Shown: piece by piece, positions 34,281 to 42,410 of the stretch | Layout of the letters: every line of letters starts with the position of its first letter | How positions within the stretch are numbered: the first letter of the stretch is position 1 | Assembly: GCF_001747085.1 (NCBI RefSeq) | Contig: NZ_MDJD01000007.1 | Coordinates: 62,001 to 126,000, forward strand | DNA from: Flavivirga aquatica | Lineage (GTDB): Bacteria > Bacteroidota > Bacteroidia > Flavobacteriales > Flavobacteriaceae | Direction of reading: 5' to 3' | Length of the DNA stretch: 64,000 bases | Program-made: the position numbers and the translations under genes | The notes under the pieces: generated by a model | Told to the model about the DNA's origin: nothing | What the model saw: only the letters and a program-made list of their open reading frames with translations | The model's database searches: none

Positions 34281-34304
34281 AAAAAAGGCGGTTTAAAAAC
34301 CGCC
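34280..34304 (-). terminator. Rho-independent terminator after cytochrome oxidase subunit IV
   Basis: On the minus strand GGCGGTTT (34304-34297) pairs with AAACCGCC (34294-34287) across a two-base centre, followed by TTTTTTT (34286-34280). It lies 27 nt after the subunit IV stop (34331). Confidence 0.85.
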
Positions 34305-34330
34305 CTTATATCTCTATTTAACTAAAATAA

Positions 34331-34711
34331 TTAAAAATCTCTTGTTATATATCCTTGATCATATACTCTAAAAACATACCCACCTTCTTGTAGTAAGATG
34401 AATACTAAATATAGAATAAGAAAAATAGTAGTCCAAACTACGGCACGTCTTAATCCCTTAGCTTCATCACGCATGTGCATAAAATCCCAAGTAATGTAAT
34501 ATGCTTTAACTATTGTTAAGATTATGAATATCCAGTTTAATGCTTTCATACCTAAAACATAGCCCATTAAAGACTCTGGTTTAAAGATACCCAATACAAC
34601 TTCAATTACAGTTACAATGGTTAAAAAGATTAAAACTCCCCAAATTTTTTGAGTATTCGATTTAAACTTAACTAAACCTCTAAATATTTCTAATTTATGT
34701 TCTTGTGCCAT
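34331..34711 (-). CDS. Cytochrome c oxidase subunit IV family protein
   Basis: This 126-residue inner-membrane protein has three helices (about 25-45, 52-72, 88-110). It belongs to the CtaF/COX4_pro_2 group: LIFLTIVTVIEVVLGIF, LNWIFIILTIVKAYYITW with the motif YYITWDFMHMRDE. The subunit stabilises the oxidase core rather than carrying metal. It follows subunit III by 21 nt. The gene is the last before the terminator at 34280-34304. Confidence 0.9.
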   Translation of the reverse strand: MAQEHKLEIFRGLVKFKSNTQKIWGVLIFLTIVTVIEVVLGIFKPESLMGYVLGMKALNWIFIILTIVKAYYITWDFMHMRDEAKGLRRAVVWTTIFLILYLVFILLQEGGYVFRVYDQGYITRDF

Positions 34712-34732
34712 TTTAAATGCTATTATATAATA

Positions 34733-35713
34733 TTAAACTAGGTAGAAGAATGTAAATACAAATACCCAAACTAAATCGACAAAGTGCCAGTATAAACCAA
34801 CTTTCTCTACCATTTCGTAACTCTTACGTCTTTCGTAAGTTCCTAATACCACATTAAAGAAAATGATGATATTTAAAACTACTCCCGAAAATACGTGGAA
34901 TCCGTGAAATCCAGTTATAAAGAAAAAGAAATCTGCAAACAAAGGTGAACCATATTCGTTTACATGTAAATTAGCACCTTCTACTACTAACTTTCCATTG
35001 TCTTTTATTTGCTTTAAAGATTCAGCTCTTGTTAACACAGTTTTCTCTCCTTCTGCTGTAAGTTTTTGTGTTCTTACCAAAACATTTTCATGAGATTCTA
35101 AACCATGTAAAACTTCTTGAACCGTATAAGTTGGCAAAGTACCTTCATTTACAAACCATAATCCATTCTTACTCTCATGCTTTGCTCTATCATTGTGACC
35201 TGCAACAACAAAATCTTTTAAAGCTACACGATGACCTTCGGCATCCACAAACTGTAATATGTTTCCTCCTTTAGTTTGTACAGCGCCATAGTCTCCTTTA
35301 ATAAATGTGTTCCATTCCCAAGCTTGAGATCCAACAAATATTATACCACCAATAATGGTTAAAAACATATAAATTGTAACTTTACTTTTATTTAAATGAT
35401 GTCCTGCATCAACAGCTAACACCATAGTTACAGACGACATAATAAGTACAAATGTCATAAATGCAACATAGTACATTGGTGCATCTACGCCATGAAAAAA
35501 TGGAAAGTGAGTAAACACTTCATCGGCAATTGGCCATGCATCAATAAATTTAAATCTTGAAAATCCATAGGCTGCTAAAAAGCCCGAAAATGTTAATGCA
35601 TCTGAAACGATGAAAAACCACATCATCATTTTTCCGTAGCTTGCTTTAAGTGGCTCATTACCGCCTCCCCAAGTTTTACCTTCTGTTCCAGTATTTACAA
35701 CTGCTGTACTCAT
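34733..35713 (-). CDS. Cytochrome c oxidase subunit III with a large hydrophilic insertion
   Basis: This 326-residue subunit has the COX3 helices (LKASYGKMMMWFFIVSDAL, HFPFFHGVDAPMYYVAFM, and a C-terminal pair FITGFHGFHVFSGVVL and YWHFVDLVWVFVFTFFYLV). Between the fourth and fifth helices an insertion of about 110 hydrophilic residues (roughly 130-245) includes AGHNDRAKHESKNGLWF. Bacteroidota COX3 often have such a loop, by recollection, so this is probably family-typical. The two adjacent subunit III proteins give a split function: this one plus the shorter 193-residue COX3 upstream. Confidence 0.9.
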   Translation of the reverse strand: MSTAVVNTGTEGKTWGGGNEPLKASYGKMMMWFFIVSDALTFSGFLAAYGFSRFKFIDAWPIADEVFTHFPFFHGVDAPMYYVAFMTFVLIMSSVTMVLAVDAGHHLNKSKVTIYMFLTIIGGIIFVGSQAWEWNTFIKGDYGAVQTKGGNILQFVDAEGHRVALKDFVVAGHNDRAKHESKNGLWFVNEGTLPTYTVQEVLHGLESHENVLVRTQKLTAEGEKTVLTRAESLKQIKDNGKLVVEGANLHVNEYGSPLFADFFFFITGFHGFHVFSGVVLNIIIFFNVVLGTYERRKSYEMVEKVGLYWHFVDLVWVFVFTFFYLV

Positions 35714-35741
35714 ATATAAGGGTTGTTATTTAAAAGTTGCA

Positions 35742-35749
35742 CAAAAATA
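35742..35749 (-). promoter_or_regulatory. -7 element (TATTTTTG) before cytochrome oxidase subunit III
   Basis: TATTTTTG on the minus strand (35749-35742), 28 nt before the subunit III start, could be an internal promoter of the oxidase operon. No -33 box is present at the right distance. Confidence 0.3.
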
Positions 35750-35759
35750 ATCAATTTAT

Positions 35760-36341
35760 TTATCTAACGAAATATAAAAACAAAAAGAGATACACCCAGA
35801 GTATATCTATAAAATGCCAAAAGGTTGCTGCTAGTTCAAAACCAAGCATTTTTGTTGGATTATATTTTTGTTTAAAATGATTATAAATTACTACCAACAA
35901 ACAAATTAATCCAACAATAACGTGTAAAATATGCACCACAGCTATTAAATAGATGTAAGACATCGTCACATTACTTGTTGGTCCTGTAAAATTATAACCT
36001 AAGTTTATTATTTGTTGAAAACCCGAAAATTGGTTAAAAATAAAAGTAACACCTAAAATTAAGGTTACAAATAACCACAACAAGGTCGCTTTATTATTAC
36101 CCTTTTTCAATGTTTTTTTTGCTAAAATAAAAGACAAACTACTTAATAAAATAGTTAATGTACTAATTAAAAAAGCATTTGGTAGTTGAAATTCTTTTAA
36201 CCAATCTGGTCTAGAACTACTTACTACAAATGCACTTGTCCATCCTGCAAAAGACATAATAAGTGATATAATACCAAACCAAAGCATCATTTTTTTTGCT
36301 CTGCTATTCTTTTCTTTTCTAGTGCCTTGCGTTAAATCCAT
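35760..36341 (-). CDS. Cytochrome c oxidase subunit III (short form)
   Basis: This 193-residue membrane protein has five helices. Signatures include KKMMLWFGIISLIMSFAGWT, VVHILHVIVGLICLLVV and the closing FWHFIDILWVYLFLFLYF, which is the conserved WHxxDxxW helix of COX3. Its first residues have a basic region (GTRKEKNSRAKK). It starts 2 nt after the heme O synthase stop and is therefore in that operon. The next gene is the longer subunit III; together they probably make the complete COX3. Confidence 0.9.
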   Translation of the reverse strand: MDLTQGTRKEKNSRAKKMMLWFGIISLIMSFAGWTSAFVVSSSRPDWLKEFQLPNAFLISTLTILLSSLSFILAKKTLKKGNNKATLLWLFVTLILGVTFIFNQFSGFQQIINLGYNFTGPTSNVTMSYIYLIAVVHILHVIVGLICLLVVIYNHFKQKYNPTKMLGFELAATFWHFIDILWVYLFLFLYFVR

Positions 36342-36343
36342 CG

Positions 36344-37237
36344 TTATCTTATAAATTTATCTATTACATACACAATTTGTACTAACGTAATGTAAGATAC
36401 ACTAGCTAGCATTAATTGTTTTGCTACTTTTTCGGTCATTTCTTTAAATAGTTTTATAGCATAATACAGCATACCTAAACCAAATATTAAAACGATAACT
36501 GCTGCTACTATAGATAATTGTAACTTACCTGTAAAACCAAACACAGGAATTATTGATACTAATAACGTCCATATGGTATACATAATAGTTTGAACAGCTG
36601 TTCCTTTATCTTGTTTCCCTGTAGGTAACATAAAGAACCCTCCTTTTTTATAGTCTTCAAACAAAAACCAGCCAATAGCCCAAAAGTGCGGAAACTGCCA
36701 AAAAAATTGTAATGCAAATAAAGTTCCAGGTTCTATACCAAAATCGTCTGTAGCTGCAACCCAACCTAACATAAACGGAATAGCTCCAGGTATCGCTCCA
36801 ACAAAAACAGCCAAAGGTGTTTTTGTTTTTAATGGCGTGTATATACAAGCATATAAAAAAATAGAAATAGCACCAAACATAGCTGTTTGTTTGTTAATGC
36901 TGTATAATATAATAATCCCTAATAAGGTAAAAGTAGTTGCTATAATAAATGCCGTATTTACAGACATGCGCCCAGAAGGAATAGGTCTATTTTTTGTACG
37001 GCTCATTAACACGTCCAAATCTTTTTCAATAATTTGATTAAATGCATTTGATGCTCCTACCATAAAATAGCCGCCAAAAGCTAATAAAACAAGCGTTTTT
37101 AAATCAATTGTATCTACACCCAACAAGTACCCTGCAAGTGAAGAGAACACCACACTTAATGCTAATCGCATTTTTGTAATTTCTTTAAAATCTGAAATTA
37201 CAGAAGGTGTTGCTAATGAAGATTTTGAATTACTCAA
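36344..37237 (-). CDS. ctaB: Heme O synthase (protoheme IX farnesyltransferase)
   Basis: CtaB adds a farnesyl group to heme B, the first step to heme A or O for the oxidase. The 297-residue, nine-helix membrane protein carries the UbiA-family motifs. The first aspartate-rich loop is in GASNAFNQIIEKDLDVLM, and the SRTKNRPIPSGRM loop is near 80-92. A conserved YTPLKTKTP loop is near residue 130. Both Asp residues that bind the farnesyl diphosphate magnesium are present. It opens the operon with two COX3 genes and subunit IV, consistent with its role, and is preceded by a good -7 element. Confidence 0.95.
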   Translation of the reverse strand: MSNSKSSLATPSVISDFKEITKMRLALSVVFSSLAGYLLGVDTIDLKTLVLLAFGGYFMVGASNAFNQIIEKDLDVLMSRTKNRPIPSGRMSVNTAFIIATTFTLLGIIILYSINKQTAMFGAISIFLYACIYTPLKTKTPLAVFVGAIPGAIPFMLGWVAATDDFGIEPGTLFALQFFWQFPHFWAIGWFLFEDYKKGGFFMLPTGKQDKGTAVQTIMYTIWTLLVSIIPVFGFTGKLQLSIVAAVIVLIFGLGMLYYAIKLFKEMTEKVAKQLMLASVSYITLVQIVYVIDKFIR

Positions 37238-37271
37238 TATTATATATCCTTTGCGCTTTTTATAGCGAGTG

Positions 37272-37303
37272 CAAAGATACTCTATTAAAGCATTTTGAGC
37301 AAT
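37272..37303 (-). promoter_or_regulatory. Promoter of the ctaB oxidase operon
   Basis: On the minus strand TATCTTTG (37279-37272) fits TAnnTTTG, with ATTG (37303-37300) 20 nt upstream as a weak -33 box. The 5' leader would be about 30 nt. The hairpin AAAGCATT/AATGCTTT (37287-37294 and 37301-37308) overlaps the -33 box. Confidence 0.45.
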
Positions 37304-37343
37304 GCTTTTTATGGGTAAATTTAATAACGTAAAAATAATCCTA

Positions 37344-37435
37344 TTTTGGGCGTTACCTAAAGGTCGGGCTATACATTACAATCTTTTTGCTCGTACCTCA
37401 CAAAAAGGATTTCCATTGCTATCCCTAACGCAAAA
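37344..37435. repeat. Structured intergenic element (nested hairpins)
   Basis: An outer stem pairs TTTTGGGCGTTA (37344-37355) with TAACGCAAAA (37426-37435), leaving a 2-nt bulge. An inner stem pairs AATCTTTTTG (37380-37389) with CAAAAAGGATT (37401-37411), leaving one bulge. Between the stems lies GGTCGGGCTATACATTAC on one side and TTCCATTGCTATCCC on the other. I recall near-identical GGGCGTTACC...TCGGGCT...CCCTAACG elements scattered between genes in other Flavobacteriaceae, so it is probably a dispersed repeat. Only one copy is in this window. Confidence 0.6.
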
Positions 37436-37537
37436 ATTCTAGCAAACCTAAAAACTTGTCTTCATCCTCTATAAACAAGTCCTTTAAAAGAAAAAAAGCC
37501 GCCTTAAAACAAAAATAAGTTTCTTTAAGAAAATGAA

Positions 37538-39637
37538 TTAAAAATCAAAATACCAATTAAACAAATCGGTTCTAATTCCAAAATTAAACCAAACAGTATT
37601 ACTTTTAACAGTTGAAGCCGTAGTAGATTCTGGATTAAAATCTCTAACAGTAATATCTGCAAATACTTTTAAATTAGAGGCAGGATTAATAATATAACCT
37701 ACTTGTAGATTACCATTAAACGTTTTTGTTTTTATTCCTTGTCCTATTTCTACACCTGTATCAAAAGGTCTATCATCATAATCTCTATAAACATTTGCTC
37801 CGTAACTAAAATTATCGGTACCATCATTAATATCTAAACCTTGAACACCAAAAATTAATTTAGCATCTGCAAACCAACGTTTATAATGATAACGGCCAAT
37901 TAAAATGGCTTCACTAAAATTTGCGCCCCATAAATGCGCCATAGATTGATTATTGTGCCCATAATTTGTAGCTACCGTATTATGCGAATAAGTATACGGA
38001 CGTACTCTGTTATATTCAAACTGAAGTAATAAGTTATTCACTTTAAAAGCATCGTAATACTTAACGCCTAATTGATATCCATATTTATTTTTCCAACTTC
38101 TCTCTCCTGCTTTTACATCGCTTAAAGAAAATTCATCTAAAATAAACTGACTATATATATTTACATTGTCGTTTAACTTATATTTTGCCGAAGCTCCAAT
38201 AATAGCATTTCCTGCATCTTGACCTGTTTCAAATTCTATAGCTCTATAAAATATAATAGGGTTTAAATAATTTATATCAAAACCTCTATCATTTGAGTTT
38301 GTCCAAATCACCGATTCAAATAAACCCAAATTAAAACGTTTAGAAACATTCCAACTTAAATAATGGTTTGCTATATATTTGGTTAAAAATGCACCATCTT
38401 CTGTAACTTCTGGTCTAACATCTTTTAACCAAGTCCACGTATTTGTATATTTTATTTTCCAAAACTTGGTATTTAGCTTTAAAAAAGGATGTGGGCTTGC
38501 TACATCTCCTAACAATAATGAACGGTAACCATCTCCAATAAAATTTTTACCATGCCCAAATTGAATATTTAAAAAATCAGCTGGCGTATAAGATAAATAT
38601 GCTTCTGCAGCAGGATAATCGTAAGCATCTGTTTTAAATCGTTTTGCTATACCACGCCCAGGAATAATTGCTGGATCTGGTCCAAAAGCCTTTAAACTTT
38701 CTGCATATGCATTTACATATTCTGCAAAACGGCCTTGACTTTCAAAAACCGATGCATAAAAATTCAGTTTTTCACCTAAACCACCTTGAACCAAAAAACC
38801 TCTGGTGTTATTAAATGTTGAGCTAAAATCTGCTTCTGTATCTCTTCCTACTTGTAAATCTAAAATAGGGTCTACAGTAAACCAATAATTGTCACTTTGT
38901 AATTGCACTAAGTGTTCATTCCAAAGTTTTTTTCCTAACCAAGTATCAGTTTCCTTTAATAGTTTTCCTTTTTCTTCTTTAAAATCGTAATACTTTGCAA
39001 CATCTTGATACATTAATGGTTTGGAAGCTGTGTGACTATTTGTTCCAACAAGGTTCATAGATTTATCAAACCTAGAATAATCGCTATGTGTAAATTGAAT
39101 ATTTAATTGACTTTTATATCTTTTATTATCAAATGTCTTTAATGATTTATTTACATTATCAAATTCAGCCTTAGCTTCTACCTCTAACCTAGATAGTTTA
39201 TTTTTTTTACCTAAATCCCGTGTTGTAATTGCTTGATTTACCAAAGGGATTTTAATAGGAATAGCATATTGTTTATATGTTTTTCTACCATTATAAGTAG
39301 CTGGTTCTATTCTTGGTAACATAGAAAACACTCGTAATGCTTCATCTTTCAATTCTTTATAAACAGCATCTGTATAAATAACTCTAAATGCTCCAATAGT
39401 ATCTACTTCAAATAAAACGACAACTTCTCCTTTATAACTTTCTTTATCTACACGTTCTGGAACTTTAAAATTTTCATAAATATGTATGAATATATTACTA
39501 TCAAAACATTGTTGTAAAGAATCTATTACTACGCCTTTACAACTACTAAAAACTGGTGGCTTTTCTAACGAAAAATCTTTTTGAGAATAACTATTGTATT
39601 GAACTAAAAATAAGAGAAGTACAATGAATTTCTTCAT
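37538..39637 (-). CDS. remB: RemB-like gliding motility protein: TonB-C-like domain fused to an outer-membrane barrel
   Basis: This 699-residue protein has a signal peptide (FIVLLLFLVQYNSYSQ). An N-terminal TonB_C-like domain at about 28-140 has SSCKGVVIDSLQQCFDSNIF and VVVLFEVDTIGAFRVIYTDA. The long C-terminal beta-barrel of about 450 residues resembles the Wzi/capsule-assembly barrels (YFDNTRGFLVQGGLGEKLNF-like strands; LSYTPADFLNIQFGHGKNF). The gene order remB, tonB, vanZ, gcvH, sprA, ruvA matches what I recall from Flavobacterium johnsoniae, where RemB is a gliding protein. The call rests on synteny and domain layout. A capsule-type outer-membrane barrel protein is the alternative. Confidence 0.72.
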   Translation of the reverse strand: MKKFIVLLLFLVQYNSYSQKDFSLEKPPVFSSCKGVVIDSLQQCFDSNIFIHIYENFKVPERVDKESYKGEVVVLFEVDTIGAFRVIYTDAVYKELKDEALRVFSMLPRIEPATYNGRKTYKQYAIPIKIPLVNQAITTRDLGKKNKLSRLEVEAKAEFDNVNKSLKTFDNKRYKSQLNIQFTHSDYSRFDKSMNLVGTNSHTASKPLMYQDVAKYYDFKEEKGKLLKETDTWLGKKLWNEHLVQLQSDNYWFTVDPILDLQVGRDTEADFSSTFNNTRGFLVQGGLGEKLNFYASVFESQGRFAEYVNAYAESLKAFGPDPAIIPGRGIAKRFKTDAYDYPAAEAYLSYTPADFLNIQFGHGKNFIGDGYRSLLLGDVASPHPFLKLNTKFWKIKYTNTWTWLKDVRPEVTEDGAFLTKYIANHYLSWNVSKRFNLGLFESVIWTNSNDRGFDINYLNPIIFYRAIEFETGQDAGNAIIGASAKYKLNDNVNIYSQFILDEFSLSDVKAGERSWKNKYGYQLGVKYYDAFKVNNLLLQFEYNRVRPYTYSHNTVATNYGHNNQSMAHLWGANFSEAILIGRYHYKRWFADAKLIFGVQGLDINDGTDNFSYGANVYRDYDDRPFDTGVEIGQGIKTKTFNGNLQVGYIINPASNLKVFADITVRDFNPESTTASTVKSNTVWFNFGIRTDLFNWYFDF

Positions 39638-39763
39638 AGGTTCTTGTTGAGGGTTAATTTAAGATCGAAAGATACTATTTTTTTTAGGTTTTTGTATCTA
39701 CAAGAAACATTTGAATCTATTTCTATACTATAACCCTAACACCAATTAAACACTCTTTTTTAA

Positions 39764-39795
39764 TAAAAAACCGCTATCTAATAAAAGATAGCGGT
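39764..39795 (-). terminator. Rho-independent terminator after the second tonB gene
   Basis: On the minus strand ACCGCTATCT (39795-39786) pairs with AGATAGCGGT (39779-39770) around a 6-nt loop, followed by TTTTTT (39769-39764). It is 25 nt after the stop of the TonB gene (39821). Confidence 0.9.
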
Positions 39796-39820
39796 CTTTA
39801 AAACTTAAAATTGTAATGTT

Positions 39821-40615
39821 TTATAACACATCGAATACTATTGGTAATGTATAAATAACGCCCACATTTTTATTATGTTGTCTGCCTGGTTTCATTTCTG
39901 GGATAACATTAATAACTTTAACAGCTTCCTCTTCTAACTTAGGGTGTGGCGCTCTTGTTTTTATAGCTGTAACATGTCCTGTTTTATCAATAGTAAACTG
40001 CACATCTATTTTTTGTCTTCCAGATAAACCATAGTCTGATGCTACAGAACCATCAAATCTTCTCTGAATCAGCTTTGCAATTTTTTTTGACATGCATTTT
40101 TTTCTTTCTTTATTATTCTTTGCTTTTTCACAACCGGGATAAATTGGAGCATCTTGTATTGCTATGAACGATACATTTCCTCCCTCTTCTGGTTTATCTA
40201 CAAGCTTAACATCGCTTATAGCAATAGGTTTTTCTTGAGGAACTTCTGTATCTGGAGTATCTAACACGTCCTCTTTTTCAGGATCTTCGTTCTCAACAAT
40301 TACGGGATCTTCAGTAATAGTCACTGTTTTTTTAGGCTTAGGCTTAACCTCTTTCACAGGCTCTACATAAACTTTAATGTTACTAATAATAACTTCTGTT
40401 GGATCTTCAACTGGATTAACGTATGCTAGTTTTTGAGTAATAGCTGTCTCAAATTTCATCTCAAATAAGCCATAAACGGTCATCAAGCATACAATTAGTC
40501 CTATTTGAAAATAAAGGGTTGAGTTTTTTTGTAAATTTGCATCATGCTTTTGTGATTTTTTCACGATTTGCTCATTTTGCCGAATGAGTTCGTGAGCTTT
40601 TTTTAAATTGCTCAT
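39821..40615 (-). CDS. TonB-family energy transducer (paralogue 2)
   Basis: This 264-residue protein has a charged N-terminal cytosolic arm, one membrane helix at about 34-50 (LYFQIGLIVCLMTVYGLF), and a periplasmic linker rich in Pro, Lys, Glu and Asp. The C-terminal TonB domain (about 165-262) contains IDVQFTIDKTGHVTAIKTRA and the closing VIYTLPIVFDV. Just before the domain are two cysteines in PGCEKAKNNKERKKCMSKKI. TonB proteins couple the proton-motive force, through ExbBD, to outer-membrane receptors. It sits between the remB-like gene and its closest paralogue, with terminators after each tonB. Confidence 0.88.
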   Translation of the reverse strand: MSNLKKAHELIRQNEQIVKKSQKHDANLQKNSTLYFQIGLIVCLMTVYGLFEMKFETAITQKLAYVNPVEDPTEVIISNIKVYVEPVKEVKPKPKKTVTITEDPVIVENEDPEKEDVLDTPDTEVPQEKPIAISDVKLVDKPEEGGNVSFIAIQDAPIYPGCEKAKNNKERKKCMSKKIAKLIQRRFDGSVASDYGLSGRQKIDVQFTIDKTGHVTAIKTRAPHPKLEEEAVKVINVIPEMKPGRQHNKNVGVIYTLPIVFDVL

Positions 40616-40668
40616 AATTATTATAGTTTAAATGTTAATATTATGATAAAGTTGCAATAAGCATACCA

Positions 40669-40705
40669 AAAAAGAAATCCCGTTACAAATTTTGTAACGG
40701 GATTT
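40669..40705 (-). terminator. Rho-independent terminator after the first tonB gene
   Basis: AAATCCCGTTACAAA (40675-40689) and TTTGTAACGGGATTT (40691-40705) are perfect complements around one base. On the minus strand the stem is followed by CTTTTTT (40674-40668). It lies 48 nt beyond the TonB stop at 40753. Confidence 0.88.
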
Positions 40706-40752
40706 TATATTAAGACCTAGACTGTGCTAAGCTTCCTTATTTCAAGAATAAT

Positions 40753-41475
40753 TTAATCTTGTACTTGAAAAATTATAGGTAACGAGTATGGAACATTTAC
40801 TGGTTTCCCACGTTGTTTTCCTGGTTTCATTTTTGGTAACAATCCAATAACACGAGCAGCTTCTTTCTCTAATCCTGGGTGTGGAGCTCTAGCACGAATA
40901 CCAGTTATATTTCCTGTTTTATCTATTTTAAATATAACATTAATACGTTGTCTTCCAGATAATCCTAAATCACTAGCTAACTCTGTATTAAACTTTTTAT
41001 TTACAAAAGCAGATATCTTTTTAGACATACATGCTCTTTTTTGATTATTACTTCCTTTTTCGCAACCTGGAAAAACTGGTACGTTTTCAATAACTGAAAA
41101 TGGTACATCTATATCTTCTTCCACTTCTACTACCTCTACTTCTTCAACCTCTACGATTTCAGTTTCTTGATCAACCTCAGAAGATTCTATAACAGTTTCT
41201 TCAATCTCAACCTCATCCTCAACAATCTCAATCACTTCTGGCGCAGCTGGTGGTGGCGGTGGTGGCGGTGGCGGTGTTTGTATTTGCTCTGTAATTGGAA
41301 TTTCTTCTTCTAATTCCTCGTCCATATGTAACTGACCTATATCTATATCAGCTTTATCATAGGTTTTATAATTGATAGCGAAGTTTGTTAAAAATAACAT
41401 TAACGCTAAACCAATTGCGAAATATAGTGAACTGTTACGTCCAACATTTGCTTTAGGATTTTTTTTAGGTTCCAT
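40753..41475 (-). CDS. TonB-family energy transducer (paralogue 1)
   Basis: This 240-residue paralogue has a membrane helix at about 17-33 (LYFAIGLALMLFLTNFA), a run of nine prolines (about 68-76) followed by a long Glu/Val-rich spacer, and a C-terminal TonB domain. The domain has IDKTGNITGIRARAPHPGLE and VPYSLPIIFQVQD. The cysteine pair is in PGCEKGSNNQKRACMSKKI. The proline stretch is the classical periplasm-spanning linker. It lies 61 nt from the VanZ-like gene, in the gcvH-vanZ group. Confidence 0.9.
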   Translation of the reverse strand: MEPKKNPKANVGRNSSLYFAIGLALMLFLTNFAINYKTYDKADIDIGQLHMDEELEEEIPITEQIQTPPPPPPPPPAAPEVIEIVEDEVEIEETVIESSEVDQETEIVEVEEVEVVEVEEDIDVPFSVIENVPVFPGCEKGSNNQKRACMSKKISAFVNKKFNTELASDLGLSGRQRINVIFKIDKTGNITGIRARAPHPGLEKEAARVIGLLPKMKPGKQRGKPVNVPYSLPIIFQVQD

Positions 41476-41535
41476 AATTTAAATCATTTATCAAGATTGC
41501 TAAAATAACTATTTATTTGCCAAAAAAGCAAGTGT

Positions 41536-41913
41536 TTAGAAGTTTTTAATATACAACTTCTTTTTAAACCAAAGTACTAACGATGCTAATAATGCTCCCA
41601 TTGTATTTGCTACAACATCATAAACATCTAAGGCTCTTGACTCTGTCATAGTATCTTGTAGTACTTCAATAACTATACCAAATACTATAGCAAAAATTAC
41701 AGCAAAGTATATAGCTTTCTTTTTTTTTAAATTAAAGACTAGCAGAAACACACTAAACCAAAGAAGTGTTAATAAACAATACGCTAAAAAATGAAATATT
41801 TTATCTCCAAAAGAAACACCTACATCTGGAAGGTTATTTAGTCTAATTAAGCTAACTGTAGATAAAGCTACTGAATATGCTAAAGTTATTATAAGAGTAA
41901 CCTTTTTAAGCAC
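41536..41913 (-). CDS. VanZ-family membrane protein
   Basis: This 125-residue, four-helix inner-membrane protein matches the VanZ-like family: [38 protein letters not shown] and [19 protein letters not shown]. The motif DKxxHFxAY is the family signature. The founding member affects teicoplanin resistance in enterococci, but the function here is unknown. Its start overlaps the gcvH stop by 8 nt, so it is translated with the glycine cleavage protein, probably for operon reasons only. Confidence 0.88.
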   Translation of the reverse strand: MLKKVTLIITLAYSVALSTVSLIRLNNLPDVGVSFGDKIFHFLAYCLLTLLWFSVFLLVFNLKKKKAIYFAVIFAIVFGIVIEVLQDTMTESRALDVYDVVANTMGALLASLVLWFKKKLYIKNF

Positions 41914-42286
41914 CTATAAGTGTTTTATAATCATCTGCAGACATTAGTCCATCTACTTGAGAAAGATCTGAACATTTTAACTTGATCATCCATCCAGCTC
42001 CATAAGGATCTGTATTTACTTTTTCTGGTTCATCTTCTAAAGCTTCATTAAATTCTATAATCTCACCAGATAATGGTAAAAATAAATCTGATACAGTTTT
42101 AACTGCTTCAACTGTTCCAAAAATTTCTTCAGCTTCTAGGGTCTCATCAACCGTTTCAACTTCTACATATACAATATCACCTAATTCACTTTGTGCAAAA
42201 TCTGTAATACCTATTGTGGCAACGTCGCCATCTACTTTAATCCACTCGTGGTCTTTAGTATACTTTAATTCTGATGGAATATTCAT
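41906..42286 (-). CDS. gcvH: Glycine cleavage system protein H
   Basis: GcvH carries the lipoyl arm that shuttles the aminomethyl intermediate between the P, T and L proteins of glycine cleavage in the cytosol. The 126-residue product starts [20 protein letters not shown] and has the lipoylated Lys63 in [18 protein letters not shown]. Length and the C-terminal [14 protein letters not shown] are normal. It lies between sprA and vanZ, and a promoter with both consensus boxes is just upstream (42314-42344), so it need not depend on sprA transcription. Confidence 0.96.
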   Translation of the reverse strand: MNIPSELKYTKDHEWIKVDGDVATIGITDFAQSELGDIVYVEVETVDETLEAEEIFGTVEAVKTVSDLFLPLSGEIIEFNEALEDEPEKVNTDPYGAGWMIKLKCSDLSQVDGLMSADDYKTLIGA

Positions 42287-42313
42287 TATAATAATTTAAA
42301 GTTATTTATGAAG

Positions 42314-42344
42314 CAAATGTATTTATTCAAATCTTAAATTCAAA
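42314..42344 (-). promoter_or_regulatory. gcvH promoter, full Bacteroidota consensus
   Basis: On the minus strand TTTG (42344-42341) is followed after 19 nt by TACATTTG (42321-42314), an exact match to TTTG-N19-TAnnTTTG. The 5' leader would be about 25 nt. Together with the hairpin at 42362-42391 it separates gcvH from sprA. Confidence 0.65.
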
Positions 42345-42361
42345 CTCTATATTAGTTAAAC

Positions 42362-42391
42362 TTCAAAATGACTATTATAAATCATTTTGAA
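42362..42391 (-). terminator. Hairpin downstream of sprA
   Basis: TTCAAAATGA (42362-42371) pairs perfectly with TCATTTTGAA (42382-42391) around a 10-nt loop, 20 nt beyond the sprA stop. No U tract follows on the minus strand, so termination is uncertain. Confidence 0.4.
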
Positions 42392-42410
42392 ATTTTATTG
42401 GTTTAACCTA

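Larger units (their letters stand above)
37238..37537. other. Intergenic region between ctaB and remB-like gene
   Basis: The 300-bp gap holds the ctaB promoter (37272-37303), a short hairpin, and a 92-bp structured element (37344-37435). Beyond that it is AT-rich, with no ORF of note. No strong terminator for the remB-like gene was found at its end. Confidence 0.6.

Noticed and set aside
41247-41277. GGTGGCGGTGGTGGC-type run resembling a microsatellite
   Set aside because: On the coding strand it encodes the TonB proline linker; proline codons explain it fully.
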